Source: Tannerella sp. (GTDB lineage Bacteria > Bacteroidota > Bacteroidia > Bacteroidales > Tannerellaceae). From it: DNA of 39,879 nt. The position numbers and the translations under genes are program-made. Positions within the stretch are counted from its first letter, which is position 1. Every line of letters starts with the position of its first letter. The DNA lies in assembly GCF_030528505.1 (NCBI RefSeq), contig NZ_JAUMYS010000010.1:1-39879 (forward strand), written 5' to 3'. The notes beneath the pieces were generated by a model. That model did no database searches. It was not told the DNA's origin and saw nothing but the letters and a program-made list of their open reading frames with translations. Shown here piece after piece: positions 17,919-27,185 of this stretch.

Positions 17919-18998
17919 ATGACGGTCATTCTGGTAACCATTCTTATTTTTATATGTGGTATGATTCTTCTGATCATCAGGGAGAAGAAGAAAGAGAAGG
18001 ATTTATTGAACCGACATCTGCCGAACGATAATTCATTTCGTAACGGGTCTGTCTTCTATCATACGGGTATCTGTAGACAAGCTGTTTATGATCCGGAAGC
18101 ATTGAAATGGTGCGCAACGTTCCTGAATATCGGTGAAAAAGAGCTTTCATCTTTTTTGCATCATCCTTCCGAGTGGTACAGTCTGTTCTGGTTAGCCAAA
18201 AGAGGAGGAGGCTATCGTATGATCGCTGCTCCGAAGAAAGAGTTGAAGGCCGTGCATCGTACGATTTATGAAAAAATCCTGATCAATAGTGAGATTCATC
18301 CTTCCGCTACGGGGTTCCGCCGGAATAAGTCAATTGTGGAAAATGTGCGTCCCCATTTGGGGAATGCTCAGGTACTGAAGGTCGACATCCATGATTTTTT
18401 CGGATCGATACGTAAACATACCGTTCGAAGAACGTTTAAGCAATTGGGTTATGAATCCGGTGTAGCGAAAATATTGGCCGCCTTATGCTGCAAATCGGGG
18501 CGATTGCCGCAAGGAGCACCGACAAGCCCGGCCTTGAGTAATATCATTGTGGCCGGTATGGATGAACAATTAGCCGCTATAAGTCGGTCGGTCGGCCTGA
18601 CGTATACAAGGTATGCGGACGATTTAACGTTTTCGGGCAATCTATCCTCTCATCATGCGTTTCTCGCACAGGTAGAAAAAGTAGTTGCAGAACACAAGTT
18701 TGCGTTGAACAGGAAGAAGACGCGCTTTTTAGATATGTCACATCGTAAGATTATTACAGGGATATCCGTCTGTTCGGGTACAAAGCTTACGATTCCGAAA
18801 GTCTTCAGGCGCGAGATACGCAAGCAGGTGTATCATGTGCTGACAAAAGGGCTGGCCGAACATCAGAAATATATCGGTTCTTCCGATCCCGCTTATCTGA
18901 AACGTCTGACAGGGCGTCTTTCATACTGGCATGCCGTCGAGCCGGATAACGCGTATGTGATTCGGTCGTTAAAAGCCCTCAAAGAGCTGAACCATTGA
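17919..18998 (+). CDS. Retron reverse transcriptase with N-terminal membrane anchor
   Basis: 359 residues. Residues 2-20 form one hydrophobic span followed by a basic run (REKKKEK), so the catalytic domain should face the cytoplasm. The reverse transcriptase part has the retron pattern: NVRPH (142-146, a variant of the retron NAxxH signature), VLKVDIHDFFGSI (152-164, first catalytic Asp), LPQGAPTSPALSN (196-208), YTRYADDLTFS (catalytic YADD at 232-235) and KIITGI (278-282, the retron VTG-type motif). All catalytic residues are present. It would copy the upstream RNA into msDNA. No separate effector gene is adjacent: beta-galactosidase lies upstream and acyl-CoA dehydrogenase on the opposite strand downstream. 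The anchor itself may be the effector or locate the complex. Confidence 0.9.
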   Translation: MTVILVTILIFICGMILLIIREKKKEKDLLNRHLPNDNSFRNGSVFYHTGICRQAVYDPEALKWCATFLNIGEKELSSFLHHPSEWYSLFWLAKRGGGYRMIAAPKKELKAVHRTIYEKILINSEIHPSATGFRRNKSIVENVRPHLGNAQVLKVDIHDFFGSIRKHTVRRTFKQLGYESGVAKILAALCCKSGRLPQGAPTSPALSNIIVAGMDEQLAAISRSVGLTYTRYADDLTFSGNLSSHHAFLAQVEKVVAEHKFALNRKKTRFLDMSHRKIITGISVCSGTKLTIPKVFRREIRKQVYHVLTKGLAEHQKYIGSSDPAYLKRLTGRLSYWHAVEPDNAYVIRSLKALKELNH

Positions 18999-19083
18999 GC
19001 TGGTGGCCTCTTTTATCTTGATAGCGAGTGTTTTTTTGTGGCCGGTTCTCTGATAGGCTCGAAAAAAGGCGGTGTGTCATAAC

Positions 19084-19149
19084 GGGCGAACTGCTTCGTT
19101 GCTTGTGGAATGCGAGCACGTTCACATTCCTTAGTATGCTCCCTCGCCC
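19084..19149. other. Intergenic hairpin downstream of the retron
   Basis: Outer arms GGGCGA (19084-19089) and TCGCCC (19144-19149) enclose GGAATG (19107-19112) and CATTCC (19125-19130), forming a two-part hairpin. The stretch 18999-19193 has no gene. Meaning unknown. Confidence 0.35.
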
Positions 19150-19193
19150 TTATCTTTAGTACCTTGCATTTTTCCCATTCTTACACACCTAAA

Positions 19194-19230
19194 GAGGGTG
19201 TGCCCAAACATTGCGTTTTGACACACCCTC
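19194..19230. terminator. Bidirectional terminator between retron and acd gene
   Basis: GAGGGTGTG (19194-19202) pairs perfectly with CACACCCTC (19222-19230). It lies between convergent genes, 31 nt past the acyl-CoA dehydrogenase stop on the minus strand, with a short T-rich stretch on the plus-strand side. Confidence 0.65.
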
Positions 19231-19261
19231 ATTTTCGTTACTCGGTATAGTAACTTTGTTT

Positions 19262-20968
19262 TTACTCTCTGCGGTAGGCCTTCAGGTCTTCGACGCTGAA
19301 GTTTTCGATAAACGAACGGATTTTGTATATCTCCGCTTTACCGTAGTGGAGGTAAACCTGCGTAGAAGGCAGGAACGAATCGTCCGTATGGGCGCTTTGC
19401 AGCAACAGGTAACCGAATACGCAATGCGTCGCTGCTTCGACGAGGCGACGGGCAAGGAAATCGAGGTACTCGTTGTCTTTCGCCTCGGTCACTTTCGTCA
19501 CTAACTGCTCGTACGTATCGGTCATCGCGATGAGGTCTTGCTTCAGCGACGAGAGTTCGGGCTTGTATTCCATCGCTTCATATTCGCGCAGTCTCGCGAG
19601 GTATGTGCCTGTGGTGACGTGGCGGATGGCCGCAACGACCTGTAATTGGGTCGTTCCTTCGTAAATATTCGTGATACGTGCGTCGCGATAGAGACGTTCG
19701 CAGGCATAATCTTTCATAAAACCCGATCCGCCGTGAATCTGTATCGCGTCGTAGGCGTTCTGGTTCGCAAATTCGGTCGACATGCCTTTGCCCATCGGGG
19801 TGAACGCATCGGCCAGCTTGGCGTATTTCTTCTGCTCCTGACGTTCTTCGGGCGTGAGTTTGCGCTCGCGCGAGATGTCGTCCAGCACTTTGTAGACATC
19901 GACGAAACGTGCCGTTTCATAGAGCATGGCGCGTACGGCATCGGTACGGGCACGCATCATGGCTACCATCTCGTAGACGGCCGGAAAGTCCAAAATGGCT
20001 TTGCCGAACTGCCGACGTTCCTGCGCATATTTGTATCCTTCCTGATAGGCCGCTTCGCAGAGTCCCACGGCTTGCGCCATGATGCCCAAACGGGCGCCGT
20101 TCATCAGCGCCATGACGTATTTGATCAATCCGAGCCGGCGCTCGCCGCAGAGCTCAGCCTTCGCATTGTTGAATACCAGCTCACAGGTGGGGGAACCTTT
20201 GATGCCCATCTTGTTTTCGATGCGGCGGACGTTCACGCCTCCGTTTCGCTTGTCGTAGATGAACATCGAAAGGCCGCGTCCGTCTTTTGTTCCTTCTTCC
20301 GAGCGGGCGAGTACGAGATGGATGTCCGAGTCGCCGTTGGTGATAAAACGTTTCACGCCGTTCAGTCGCCAGCAATTCTCTTTCTCGTCGAACGTGGCTT
20401 TGAGCATCACCGATTGCAGGTCGCTACCGGCATCGGGTTCGGTCAAGTCCATCGACATCGTTTCACCCTTGCACACACGGGGGATATAGTGTTTGTGCTG
20501 CTCTTCGTTCCCGAATTCGTAAAGCGTTTCGGCGCAGTCCTGCAATCCCCAGAGATTTTCGAATCCGGCATCGGCGCGCGACACGATGTCGGCGGCCATG
20601 ATGTAAGGCACGATGGGGAAGTTCAGCCCGCCGTAACGGCGCGGCATGGCCATGCCCATCAGTCCGGCTTTACGTACGGCATCGAGGTTTTCCTGCGTGC
20701 CGCGGGCGTATGTTACTCGTCCGTTGGCCACCGTCGGGCCTTCCTGATCGACGCTCTCGGCATTCGGAGCAATGACTTCGGCGCTGATCTCGCCGACCAT
20801 CTCGAGCACGCGCTCGTAACTGTCCATCGCATCGTCGAAGTCGATGGGAGCATAATCGTATTCGTCTTTATCTTTGAATTCGCGTTCCTTCAATTCCACA
20901 ATCCGCCGCATCAGCGGGTGATGCAGGTGATGACGCAACGAGGGGGTATCTAAATAAAAGTTTGCCAT
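19262..20968 (-). CDS. Acyl-CoA dehydrogenase with C-terminal extension
   Basis: 568 residues. The acyl-CoA dehydrogenase core is recognisable from TEPDAGSDLQSV, the FITNGDSDIHLVLARS strand, the QAVGLCEAAYQEGYKYAQERRQFGKAI helix region and RLYRDARITNIYEGTTQLQ, which holds the catalytic-base glutamate region. About 130 residues follow the core, a helical extension seen in longer family members. It oxidises an acyl-CoA at the alpha-beta bond using FAD and passes electrons to ETF; its electron acceptor genes (etfA, etfB) lie directly upstream in the same operon (8 nt from etfA). The substrate chain cannot be told from sequence. Confidence 0.92.
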   Translation of the reverse strand: MANFYLDTPSLRHHLHHPLMRRIVELKEREFKDKDEYDYAPIDFDDAMDSYERVLEMVGEISAEVIAPNAESVDQEGPTVANGRVTYARGTQENLDAVRKAGLMGMAMPRRYGGLNFPIVPYIMAADIVSRADAGFENLWGLQDCAETLYEFGNEEQHKHYIPRVCKGETMSMDLTEPDAGSDLQSVMLKATFDEKENCWRLNGVKRFITNGDSDIHLVLARSEEGTKDGRGLSMFIYDKRNGGVNVRRIENKMGIKGSPTCELVFNNAKAELCGERRLGLIKYVMALMNGARLGIMAQAVGLCEAAYQEGYKYAQERRQFGKAILDFPAVYEMVAMMRARTDAVRAMLYETARFVDVYKVLDDISRERKLTPEERQEQKKYAKLADAFTPMGKGMSTEFANQNAYDAIQIHGGSGFMKDYACERLYRDARITNIYEGTTQLQVVAAIRHVTTGTYLARLREYEAMEYKPELSSLKQDLIAMTDTYEQLVTKVTEAKDNEYLDFLARRLVEAATHCVFGYLLLQSAHTDDSFLPSTQVYLHYGKAEIYKIRSFIENFSVEDLKAYRRE

Positions 20969-20976
20969 GATAATCG

Positions 20977-21996
20977 TTATTTACTGTTCTTCTTGTAGTA
21001 TTTAATCATTTTGGGGATTACGTTTTCGACCGTGCCGGTGATCACGTAGTCGGCAATCGCGTTGATCGGGGCGTTGGGATCGCTGTTGATCGAAATGATG
21101 ATCGAACTTTCCTGCATTCCCGCGATGTGCTGAATCTGTCCGGAGATGCCGCAGGCGATATACAGTTTGGGGCGTACGGTGACGCCGGTTTGTCCCACCT
21201 GCCGGTCGTGATCGGTGAATCCCGCATCGACGGCTGCGCGCGATGCGCCTACTTCGGCATGCAGTTCTTTGGCGAGGTCGAACAGCAGCTTGAAGTTCTC
21301 TTTCGAGCCGACGCCGTAACCACCGGCGACAACGATCGGTGAGCCTTTCAGGTTGTGTTTCGCCTTTTCGACATGGCGTTCGATCACCTGCACGACATAA
21401 TCCGTCTCGGAAACGAATTGCGACACGTCGTGCCTGATCACTTTGCCTTGATAGTTGGCATCGAAGATTTCTTTCTTCATCACTCCTTCGCGTATGGTCG
21501 CCATCTGCGGGCGATGTTCGGGGTTGATGATCGTCGCGACGATATTCCCGCCGAACGCGGGACGTATCTGGTAGAGGAGGTTCTCGTATGTCTTGCCGGC
21601 TTTTTTGTCTTCATGCTTGCCGATTTCGAGCGCCGTACAGTCGGCCGTCAACCCGCTTGTCAGCGCCGACGATACGCGCGGCCCAAGGTCTCGACCGATG
21701 ACGGTTGCTCCCATCAGGGCAATTTGCGGCTTCTCCTGCTCGAAGAGCTTAATCAGGATCGACGTGTGAGGCAGCGAGGTGTACGGATCGAGTCGCTCGT
21801 CGTCGAACAGATGCAGTACATCTACACCGTACGGCATCACTTGTTTTTCTACGCCGTCGAGCTTGCTTCCCGCTACGACAGCCTCCAGACCGCAGTTCAG
21901 TTGATTGGCCAGCGAACGTCCTTTGGTAAGCAGTTCGAGGCTGACATCGGCAATCGTGCCGCCATCTATTTCGCAATATACAACTATGTTGTTCAT
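20977..21996 (-). CDS. etfA: Electron transfer flavoprotein alpha subunit
   Basis: 339 residues with the two-part EtfA layout. The C-terminal FAD domain shows VAGGYGVGSKENF, the TGVTVRPKLYIACGISGQIQHIAGM block and INSDPNAPINAIADY, all hallmarks of EtfA. Together with EtfB it accepts electrons from the adjacent acyl-CoA dehydrogenase and hands them to a quinone reductase or ferredoxin system. It is separated from etfB by about 260 nt containing an unusual repeat. Confidence 0.94.
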   Translation of the reverse strand: MNNIVVYCEIDGGTIADVSLELLTKGRSLANQLNCGLEAVVAGSKLDGVEKQVMPYGVDVLHLFDDERLDPYTSLPHTSILIKLFEQEKPQIALMGATVIGRDLGPRVSSALTSGLTADCTALEIGKHEDKKAGKTYENLLYQIRPAFGGNIVATIINPEHRPQMATIREGVMKKEIFDANYQGKVIRHDVSQFVSETDYVVQVIERHVEKAKHNLKGSPIVVAGGYGVGSKENFKLLFDLAKELHAEVGASRAAVDAGFTDHDRQVGQTGVTVRPKLYIACGISGQIQHIAGMQESSIIISINSDPNAPINAIADYVITGTVENVIPKMIKYYKKNSK

Positions 21997-22010
21997 TATG
22001 TATCGTATTT

Positions 22011-22178
22011 TTATTTGTTTATTTTAAATGTAGTCATCATGTAATTGATGTAGTCAATATAATCAATATAGTCGATGTCATCAAGGTAGTCAATGTAGCG
22101 AAAGCACTTAGAGTAGTAAAAGTAGTCCATGCCGTCAGTACCGTCGATGTTGTCCATGTCGTCGATGTGTAGTATCAT
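22011..22178 (-). repeat. Degenerate 9-bp repeat with a 55-codon Asp/Tyr/Ile frame
   Basis: The etfB-etfA spacer is built of loosely repeated units related to ATTGACTAC (minus strand). Because the period is a multiple of three, one minus-strand frame stays open from an ATG at 22178 to a TAA at 22011, giving 55 residues made largely of I-D-Y and I-D-D steps (for example YIDYIDYIDYIN), with the stop 14 nt before etfA. It may be an untranslated microsatellite or a real small acidic peptide; nothing identifies a function. 22179-22260 shows no gene. Confidence 0.5.
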
Positions 22179-22260
22179 GATTCATACGACTAATTGTTCA
22201 AAAGACTTGGTTGCCATACCTTACTACCCTTAACTGCTCCGACTCCTGTTCTCTCTCCCT

Positions 22261-23142
22261 CTACCCGATCGTATGATTACCGATTAATTCTTTCATCAGA
22301 GCTTCGATATCACTGTCCGAGTCGGTAAACGATTTGTTTTCTTTCGTCTGGAAAACGATATTTTCGACCGTTTTCACTTTCGTCGGTGAGCCGGATAGTC
22401 CGCATTGTGCTACGTCGCCGTTTACGTCGGCTACCGACCATTCGATGATGTTCAGGTACGGGCGATTCTCATACAGCTCGGCATAAGGCAGTGCAGCGCC
22501 GTTTTTCGTCCGCTCGGCCTTCTCCTGTGCTCCCAATGCCCGTTTGTACTTCTGTACCAGCTTGGCGTTGCGCGGGCGGCACGGTGCGGCCGATCCGTTA
22601 ACCGTTACAACGATAGGCATCGGCGCTTCGACCGTTTCGATTCCTCCGGGAATTTTACGTTTGGCCGTGATCCGGTTGTTTTCGATTTTGACAATCTCTT
22701 CGGTGTACGTGATTTGTGTCAGGCCGAGTTTCTCGGCCACCTGAGGCCCTACCTGTGCCGTGTCGCCGTCGATCGCCTGCCGTCCGCCGATAATCAGGTC
22801 AAACGAGCCAATTTTTTGGATCGCCAGCGCCAGCGCGTACGATGTGGCGAGCGTATCTGCCCCGGCAAATGCGCGGTCGGTCAGCAGGTAGCCGTCGTCC
22901 GCTCCGCGATATAATCCTTCGCGGATGATTTCTGCCGCACGTCCCGGCCCCATGGTCAGGATCGTGACGGTCGTACCCGGATGTTGTTCTTTGAGACGTA
23001 ATGCCTGTTCCAGCGCGTTGAGGTCTTCCGGATTGAAGATGGCGGGAAGCACGGCTCGATTGATCGTACCGTCTTCTTTCATGGCGTCTTTCCCGACGTT
23101 GCGGGTGTCTGGCACTTGTTTGGCCAATACAATGATTTTCAT
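22261..23142 (-). CDS. etfB: Electron transfer flavoprotein beta subunit
   Basis: 293 residues beginning MKIIVLAKQVPDTRNVG, the typical EtfB start. The AMP/FAD-contacting segments LTMGPGRAAEIIREGLYRGADDGYLL and GGRQAIDGDTAQVGPQ are present, along with the C-terminal extension common in anaerobes. It is the first gene of the etfB-etfA-acd operon. A TACTTTTG -7 box lies 138 nt upstream, predicting a 5' leader of about 130 nt. Confidence 0.94.
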   Translation of the reverse strand: MKIIVLAKQVPDTRNVGKDAMKEDGTINRAVLPAIFNPEDLNALEQALRLKEQHPGTTVTILTMGPGRAAEIIREGLYRGADDGYLLTDRAFAGADTLATSYALALAIQKIGSFDLIIGGRQAIDGDTAQVGPQVAEKLGLTQITYTEEIVKIENNRITAKRKIPGGIETVEAPMPIVVTVNGSAAPCRPRNAKLVQKYKRALGAQEKAERTKNGAALPYAELYENRPYLNIIEWSVADVNGDVAQCGLSGSPTKVKTVENIVFQTKENKSFTDSDSDIEALMKELIGNHTIG

Positions 23143-23280
23143 TCGTATATATAATTTTATGTGAATAATCGCTTACGAATATATAGAAGGTCGTTGCATG
23201 TTTTAGAACGGCTACGGAAGCATGTAATAGTGCCCGTTGCAAGCAGTTTCGACCTGTTTTCATCCCTGCGTTATCGTCTG

Positions 23281-23288
23281 CAAAAGTA
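23281..23288 (-). promoter_or_regulatory. -7 box of the etf operon
   Basis: TACTTTTG on the minus strand matches TAnnTTTG. The 130-nt leader that follows contains no obvious riboswitch. The stretch 23289-23565, between this promoter and kdsA, shows no gene. Confidence 0.5.
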
Positions 23289-23565
23289 ATGAATGATTTC
23301 GGATTTCAAAGTTTTTTGAAAAGAAATTGCACATCTTAGGTGTTTTTGTGCATATCGGTGAATAAAAGACTTTCCGTGCGAAAAGGACAAGGCGTGGTTT
23401 CGTATCAGGTTCCTGATCGTTATTTTGCTCTTCCGAAGTCCAGCGTTGATGCTTTTAGGAGCATTTCGCTTCTTCGAGATATCGTTTATATTCTTCCGAA
23501 AGAGCCCCGAAATCGTTACAAATAAATACTCGGTGGGCGAGGGGAAAATCTCTGTTTTTTTATTT

Positions 23566-24372
23566 CTACGGATGCTGTACAGCCTGCCGTATCCGTACCA
23601 GTTTTGTCAGAAGGCCTTCCAGCAGTTCGAGCGGAAGCATATTGGTTGCGTCCGACTTGGCTTGTGAAGGTTCGGGATGCGTCTCGATAAATAATCCGTC
23701 CGTACCCACGGCCACGGCGGCTTTGCCAATCGTTTCGATCAGTTCGGGTAGCCCGCCCGAAACGCCCGACGTTTGGTTGGGTTGCTGCAACGAGTGTGTG
23801 ATGTCCGTAATCACGGGGAAGCCGTATTGCCGCATCTTGGGGATACCGCGGAAATCAACGACTAAATCGGTATAACCGAAGGTGGTTCCACGTTCGGTAA
23901 GGAACACGTTCCGGTTACCTGCATCTACCACTTTCTGTGCCGCATATTGCATCGATTCGGGCGCAAGAAACTGTCCTTTTTTAATGTTGACGATTTTTCC
24001 GGTCTTTGCCGCGGCGATCAGCAAATCGGTCTGGCGGCAGAGGAAGGCGGGAATCTGCAACATATCTACGTAGTTGGCTGCTAAGGCGGCTTCGTGCGTC
24101 TCGTGTATGTCCGTAACGGTCGGAATATCGAACGTTTCGCCTACCTTGCGCAGGATGCGTAGCGCTTTTTCGTCGCCGATACCCGTAAACGAATCGATGC
24201 GCGAACGGTTCGCCTTGCGGTACGATCCTTTAAAAACGTAAGGAATATGAAGTTTTTGAGTAATTTCGACGATTTTTTCCGCGATACGTAAAGCCATATC
24301 CTCGCTTTCGATGACGCAAGGGCCGGCCAGTAAAAAGAAATTCTTCGAGTTTGTTAATCGTTCAATAACCAT
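23566..24372 (-). CDS. kdsA: 3-deoxy-8-phosphooctulonate synthase (KDO-8-P synthase)
   Basis: 268 residues with the KdsA/DAHP-synthase barrel: LLAGPCVIESEDMALRIAE, FKGSYRKANRS (PEP- and sugar-phosphate-binding residues), DMLQIPAFLCRQTDLL, and TERGTTFGYTDLVVDFRGI. It condenses arabinose-5-phosphate with PEP to give KDO-8-phosphate for the lipopolysaccharide core, confirming a Gram-negative host. It lies 21 nt behind miaA and is probably co-transcribed with it. Confidence 0.95.
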   Translation of the reverse strand: MVIERLTNSKNFFLLAGPCVIESEDMALRIAEKIVEITQKLHIPYVFKGSYRKANRSRIDSFTGIGDEKALRILRKVGETFDIPTVTDIHETHEAALAANYVDMLQIPAFLCRQTDLLIAAAKTGKIVNIKKGQFLAPESMQYAAQKVVDAGNRNVFLTERGTTFGYTDLVVDFRGIPKMRQYGFPVITDITHSLQQPNQTSGVSGGLPELIETIGKAAVAVGTDGLFIETHPEPSQAKSDATNMLPLELLEGLLTKLVRIRQAVQHP

Positions 24373-24393
24373 TGTGATATGATGTTGGATAAG

Positions 24394-25308
24394 TCAATTC
24401 ATAAGTGCTTTGCATCGGGCGATTTTCTCTTCCGTCGGCCACGCCTGATCGAGCCAGTGGATCGTAAAACCGCGCCGTTCCATGCCGCGGAACCAGGTCA
24501 TTTGTCGCTTGGCAAACTGATGGATCGCGATCTCTAATTGTTCGACCATTTCGTGGTAAGTCAGTTTGCCGGTCAGGTGCAGCGTGATAAATTTATATTC
24601 GAGGCCGTAGTAAATCAGATCGTCCGGCGCGATGCCCGAATTGAGAAGCGCCTGTACTTCTTCGAGCATGCCCTGTTCGAGGCGTGCATGAAGTCGCCGG
24701 GTGATACGCTCACGCCGCAACTCACGATCGATATCAAGTCCGATAATCAGACTGTGTATCGGCTCGAACTCGTTCCGTTCGGGAGCCTGCGTTTGATAAA
24801 ATTCTTCGATCTCGATGGCGCGGATGGCACGCTGGGCGCTGTCTATATCCGTTTTGTTATGCAGGGTTTTGTACGAAGCAAGTATCGCCTCAAGTTCTTC
24901 GAGCGACTTACCTCTGAGCGATTCGCGAAGTTCCGGGTTGGGCGGCACATCGAGCAGCTTGTATCCTTTGAGTACCGCTTCGATATACATGCCTGTTCCT
25001 CCGCACAAAATCGGTACGATGCCTTGCTGTCTGAGATTATCGAATAGATGAAAAAAATCGTGTTGATACCGGAAGACGTTGTATTTTGTGCCCGGCTCGC
25101 AAATATCAATCAGATGGTACGGAATCTTTTTTGCACCGACGGTATAGTCGTCCAAATCTTTGCCCGTGCCGATGTCCATCCGGCGATAGACTTGTCGTGA
25201 ATCGGCGCTGATGATTTCAGTATTCAGATCCGCAGCCAATGCTGCGGCAAAACTTGTTTTGCCGCAAGCGGTTGGCCCTAAGATGGTAATCAGTTCGTAT
25301 GTTCTCAT
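24394..25308 (-). CDS. miaA: tRNA dimethylallyltransferase
   Basis: 304 residues from the ATG at 25308; the frame opens at a TTG at 25323, but that codon falls in the -7 box TACTTTTG, so the ATG is chosen. The P-loop GPTACGKT and the ISADSRQVYRRMDIGTGKD motif are those of MiaA, and ITRRLHARLEQGMLEEVQALL follows. It transfers a dimethylallyl group to A37 of tRNAs reading UNN codons. The predicted leader is only about 7 nt. Confidence 0.95.
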   Translation of the reverse strand: MRTYELITILGPTACGKTSFAAALAADLNTEIISADSRQVYRRMDIGTGKDLDDYTVGAKKIPYHLIDICEPGTKYNVFRYQHDFFHLFDNLRQQGIVPILCGGTGMYIEAVLKGYKLLDVPPNPELRESLRGKSLEELEAILASYKTLHNKTDIDSAQRAIRAIEIEEFYQTQAPERNEFEPIHSLIIGLDIDRELRRERITRRLHARLEQGMLEEVQALLNSGIAPDDLIYYGLEYKFITLHLTGKLTYHEMVEQLEIAIHQFAKRQMTWFRGMERRGFTIHWLDQAWPTEEKIARCKALMN

Positions 25309-25320
25309 TCTATGCTCGCA

Positions 25321-25328
25321 CAAAAGTA
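25321..25328 (-). promoter_or_regulatory. -7 box for miaA-kdsA
   Basis: TACTTTTG on the minus strand, 13 nt upstream of the chosen miaA start. Confidence 0.55.
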
Positions 25329-25387
25329 CGGAGAAAACCGGATATCCCCAAATCCGACGAACCTTTCATTCCGTGTGTTGACCGTCC

Positions 25388-25606
25388 TTAAAAGAACATA
25401 TTATAGCAGGCGGTAAACTTTTGTTTTTTCACTTTTACCTCTGCTTCCCTTACGTCTTTTTCGACGTTTGCACTCTCTTCGGATACTTCGATCCGAACCT
25501 CTTGACCTTCGCAATAATAATCCCTGTTCGCATAGAGGTCATTCTTTGCGATGTCACTGTTCCCTGTTGAAGTCTTTATAAGACTTTTTGAAAAGAATTT
25601 TTTCAT
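25388..25606 (-). CDS. Small charged protein, unknown
   Basis: 72 residues starting MKKFFSKSLIKTS. It is rich in Lys, Glu and Val (EVRIEVSEESANVEKDVREAEVKV) and has no span or signal peptide. Two cysteines are present. I do not recognise it. A 10-bp hairpin sits 27 nt upstream of the start, which may be regulatory. It is isolated between GAPDH and miaA. Moderately likely to be real: clean ATG and host-like codon use. Confidence 0.5.
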   Translation of the reverse strand: MKKFFSKSLIKTSTGNSDIAKNDLYANRDYYCEGQEVRIEVSEESANVEKDVREAEVKVKKQKFTACYNMFF

Positions 25607-25633
25607 CGCTTCTGAATTTTAAATTAGACATCT

Positions 25634-25662
25634 GATGAAAAAGGCCCGAAAGCTTTTTCATC
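25634..25662 (-). promoter_or_regulatory. Leader hairpin upstream of the 72-residue gene
   Basis: GATGAAAAAG (25634-25643) and CTTTTTCATC (25653-25662) pair perfectly around a 9-nt loop, just before the small gene on the minus strand. It is not followed by a strong T-run on that strand, so an RNA leader structure or an operator is as likely as a terminator. Confidence 0.4.
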
Positions 25663-25865
25663 GGCTATAAATATAACACAAAAAAAACGGATTGGTTACT
25701 CCGAGACTTTGTTTTTATGATTATTTAACTGTTTTTAGATTTGAGGAAAAGGAGATTTGTTTATAAAAACGGTTGTGTCATGGCGTTGTTTCGGCTCTTC
25801 CGGAGCGTTTTTTCGTACAATCTATCCGATGGCAGGAAAGTGAGTTGGCAGAATCGCCTAAAAAA

Positions 25866-25895
25866 AGACTGCCTCACTTGAAAAAGGGGCAGTCT
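25866..25895 (-). terminator. Terminator of the GAPDH gene
   Basis: AGACTGCC (25866-25873) pairs with GGCAGTCT (25888-25895). On the minus strand the stem is followed by seven T residues (rc of 25860-25866). It lies 30 nt past the GAPDH stop. Confidence 0.75.
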
Positions 25896-25925
25896 CTTTT
25901 TTGTTTTTATGAATCGATAAACGGA

Positions 25926-26948
<1,023 letters not shown>

Positions 26949-26989
26949 TTAAAAAGGTTTGAAATATAATGTCATTTTGATTTTTCTGT

Positions 26990-27073
26990 TTAACAGCCAC
27001 AAGGGGTGGCGCATGATGCGCATATCCATAATATGCTTGCGATCATTGTTAAAACCATGATAATACGCTTCAT
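26990..27073 (-). CDS. 27-residue lipoprotein-like peptide upstream of GAPDH
   Basis: A short frame begins MKRIIMVLTMIASILW and ends with a Cys-rich CASCATPCGC. It has a basic start, a hydrophobic core and a lipobox-like ASC, as in small lipoproteins. A consensus -7 box TACCTTTG lies 33 nt upstream of its ATG, so it would be the first translated frame on the gapA mRNA. It could be a real small membrane peptide or a leader. Too short for homology by eye. Confidence 0.45.
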   Translation of the reverse strand: MKRIIMVLTMIASILWICASCATPCGC

Positions 27074-27105
27074 GTTTAATCTTTTTGCCTTGATTTCTAC
27101 GGGCG

Positions 27106-27113
27106 CAAAGGTA
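27106..27113 (-). promoter_or_regulatory. -7 box for the small peptide and gapA
   Basis: TACCTTTG on the minus strand, a perfect -7 consensus; no clear -33 box. Confidence 0.55.
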
Positions 27114-27185
27114 TGAATTTTTTCTTGTTTGAAGCCTATTCAAGAAGAAAAACATGCTTCATAACATAAATTAATTCTTGGATGT

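Noticed and set aside
19646..20953. Long plus-strand open frame opposite the acyl-CoA dehydrogenase
   Set aside because: It mirrors the coding gene's codon pattern; the dehydrogenase motifs are on the other strand.
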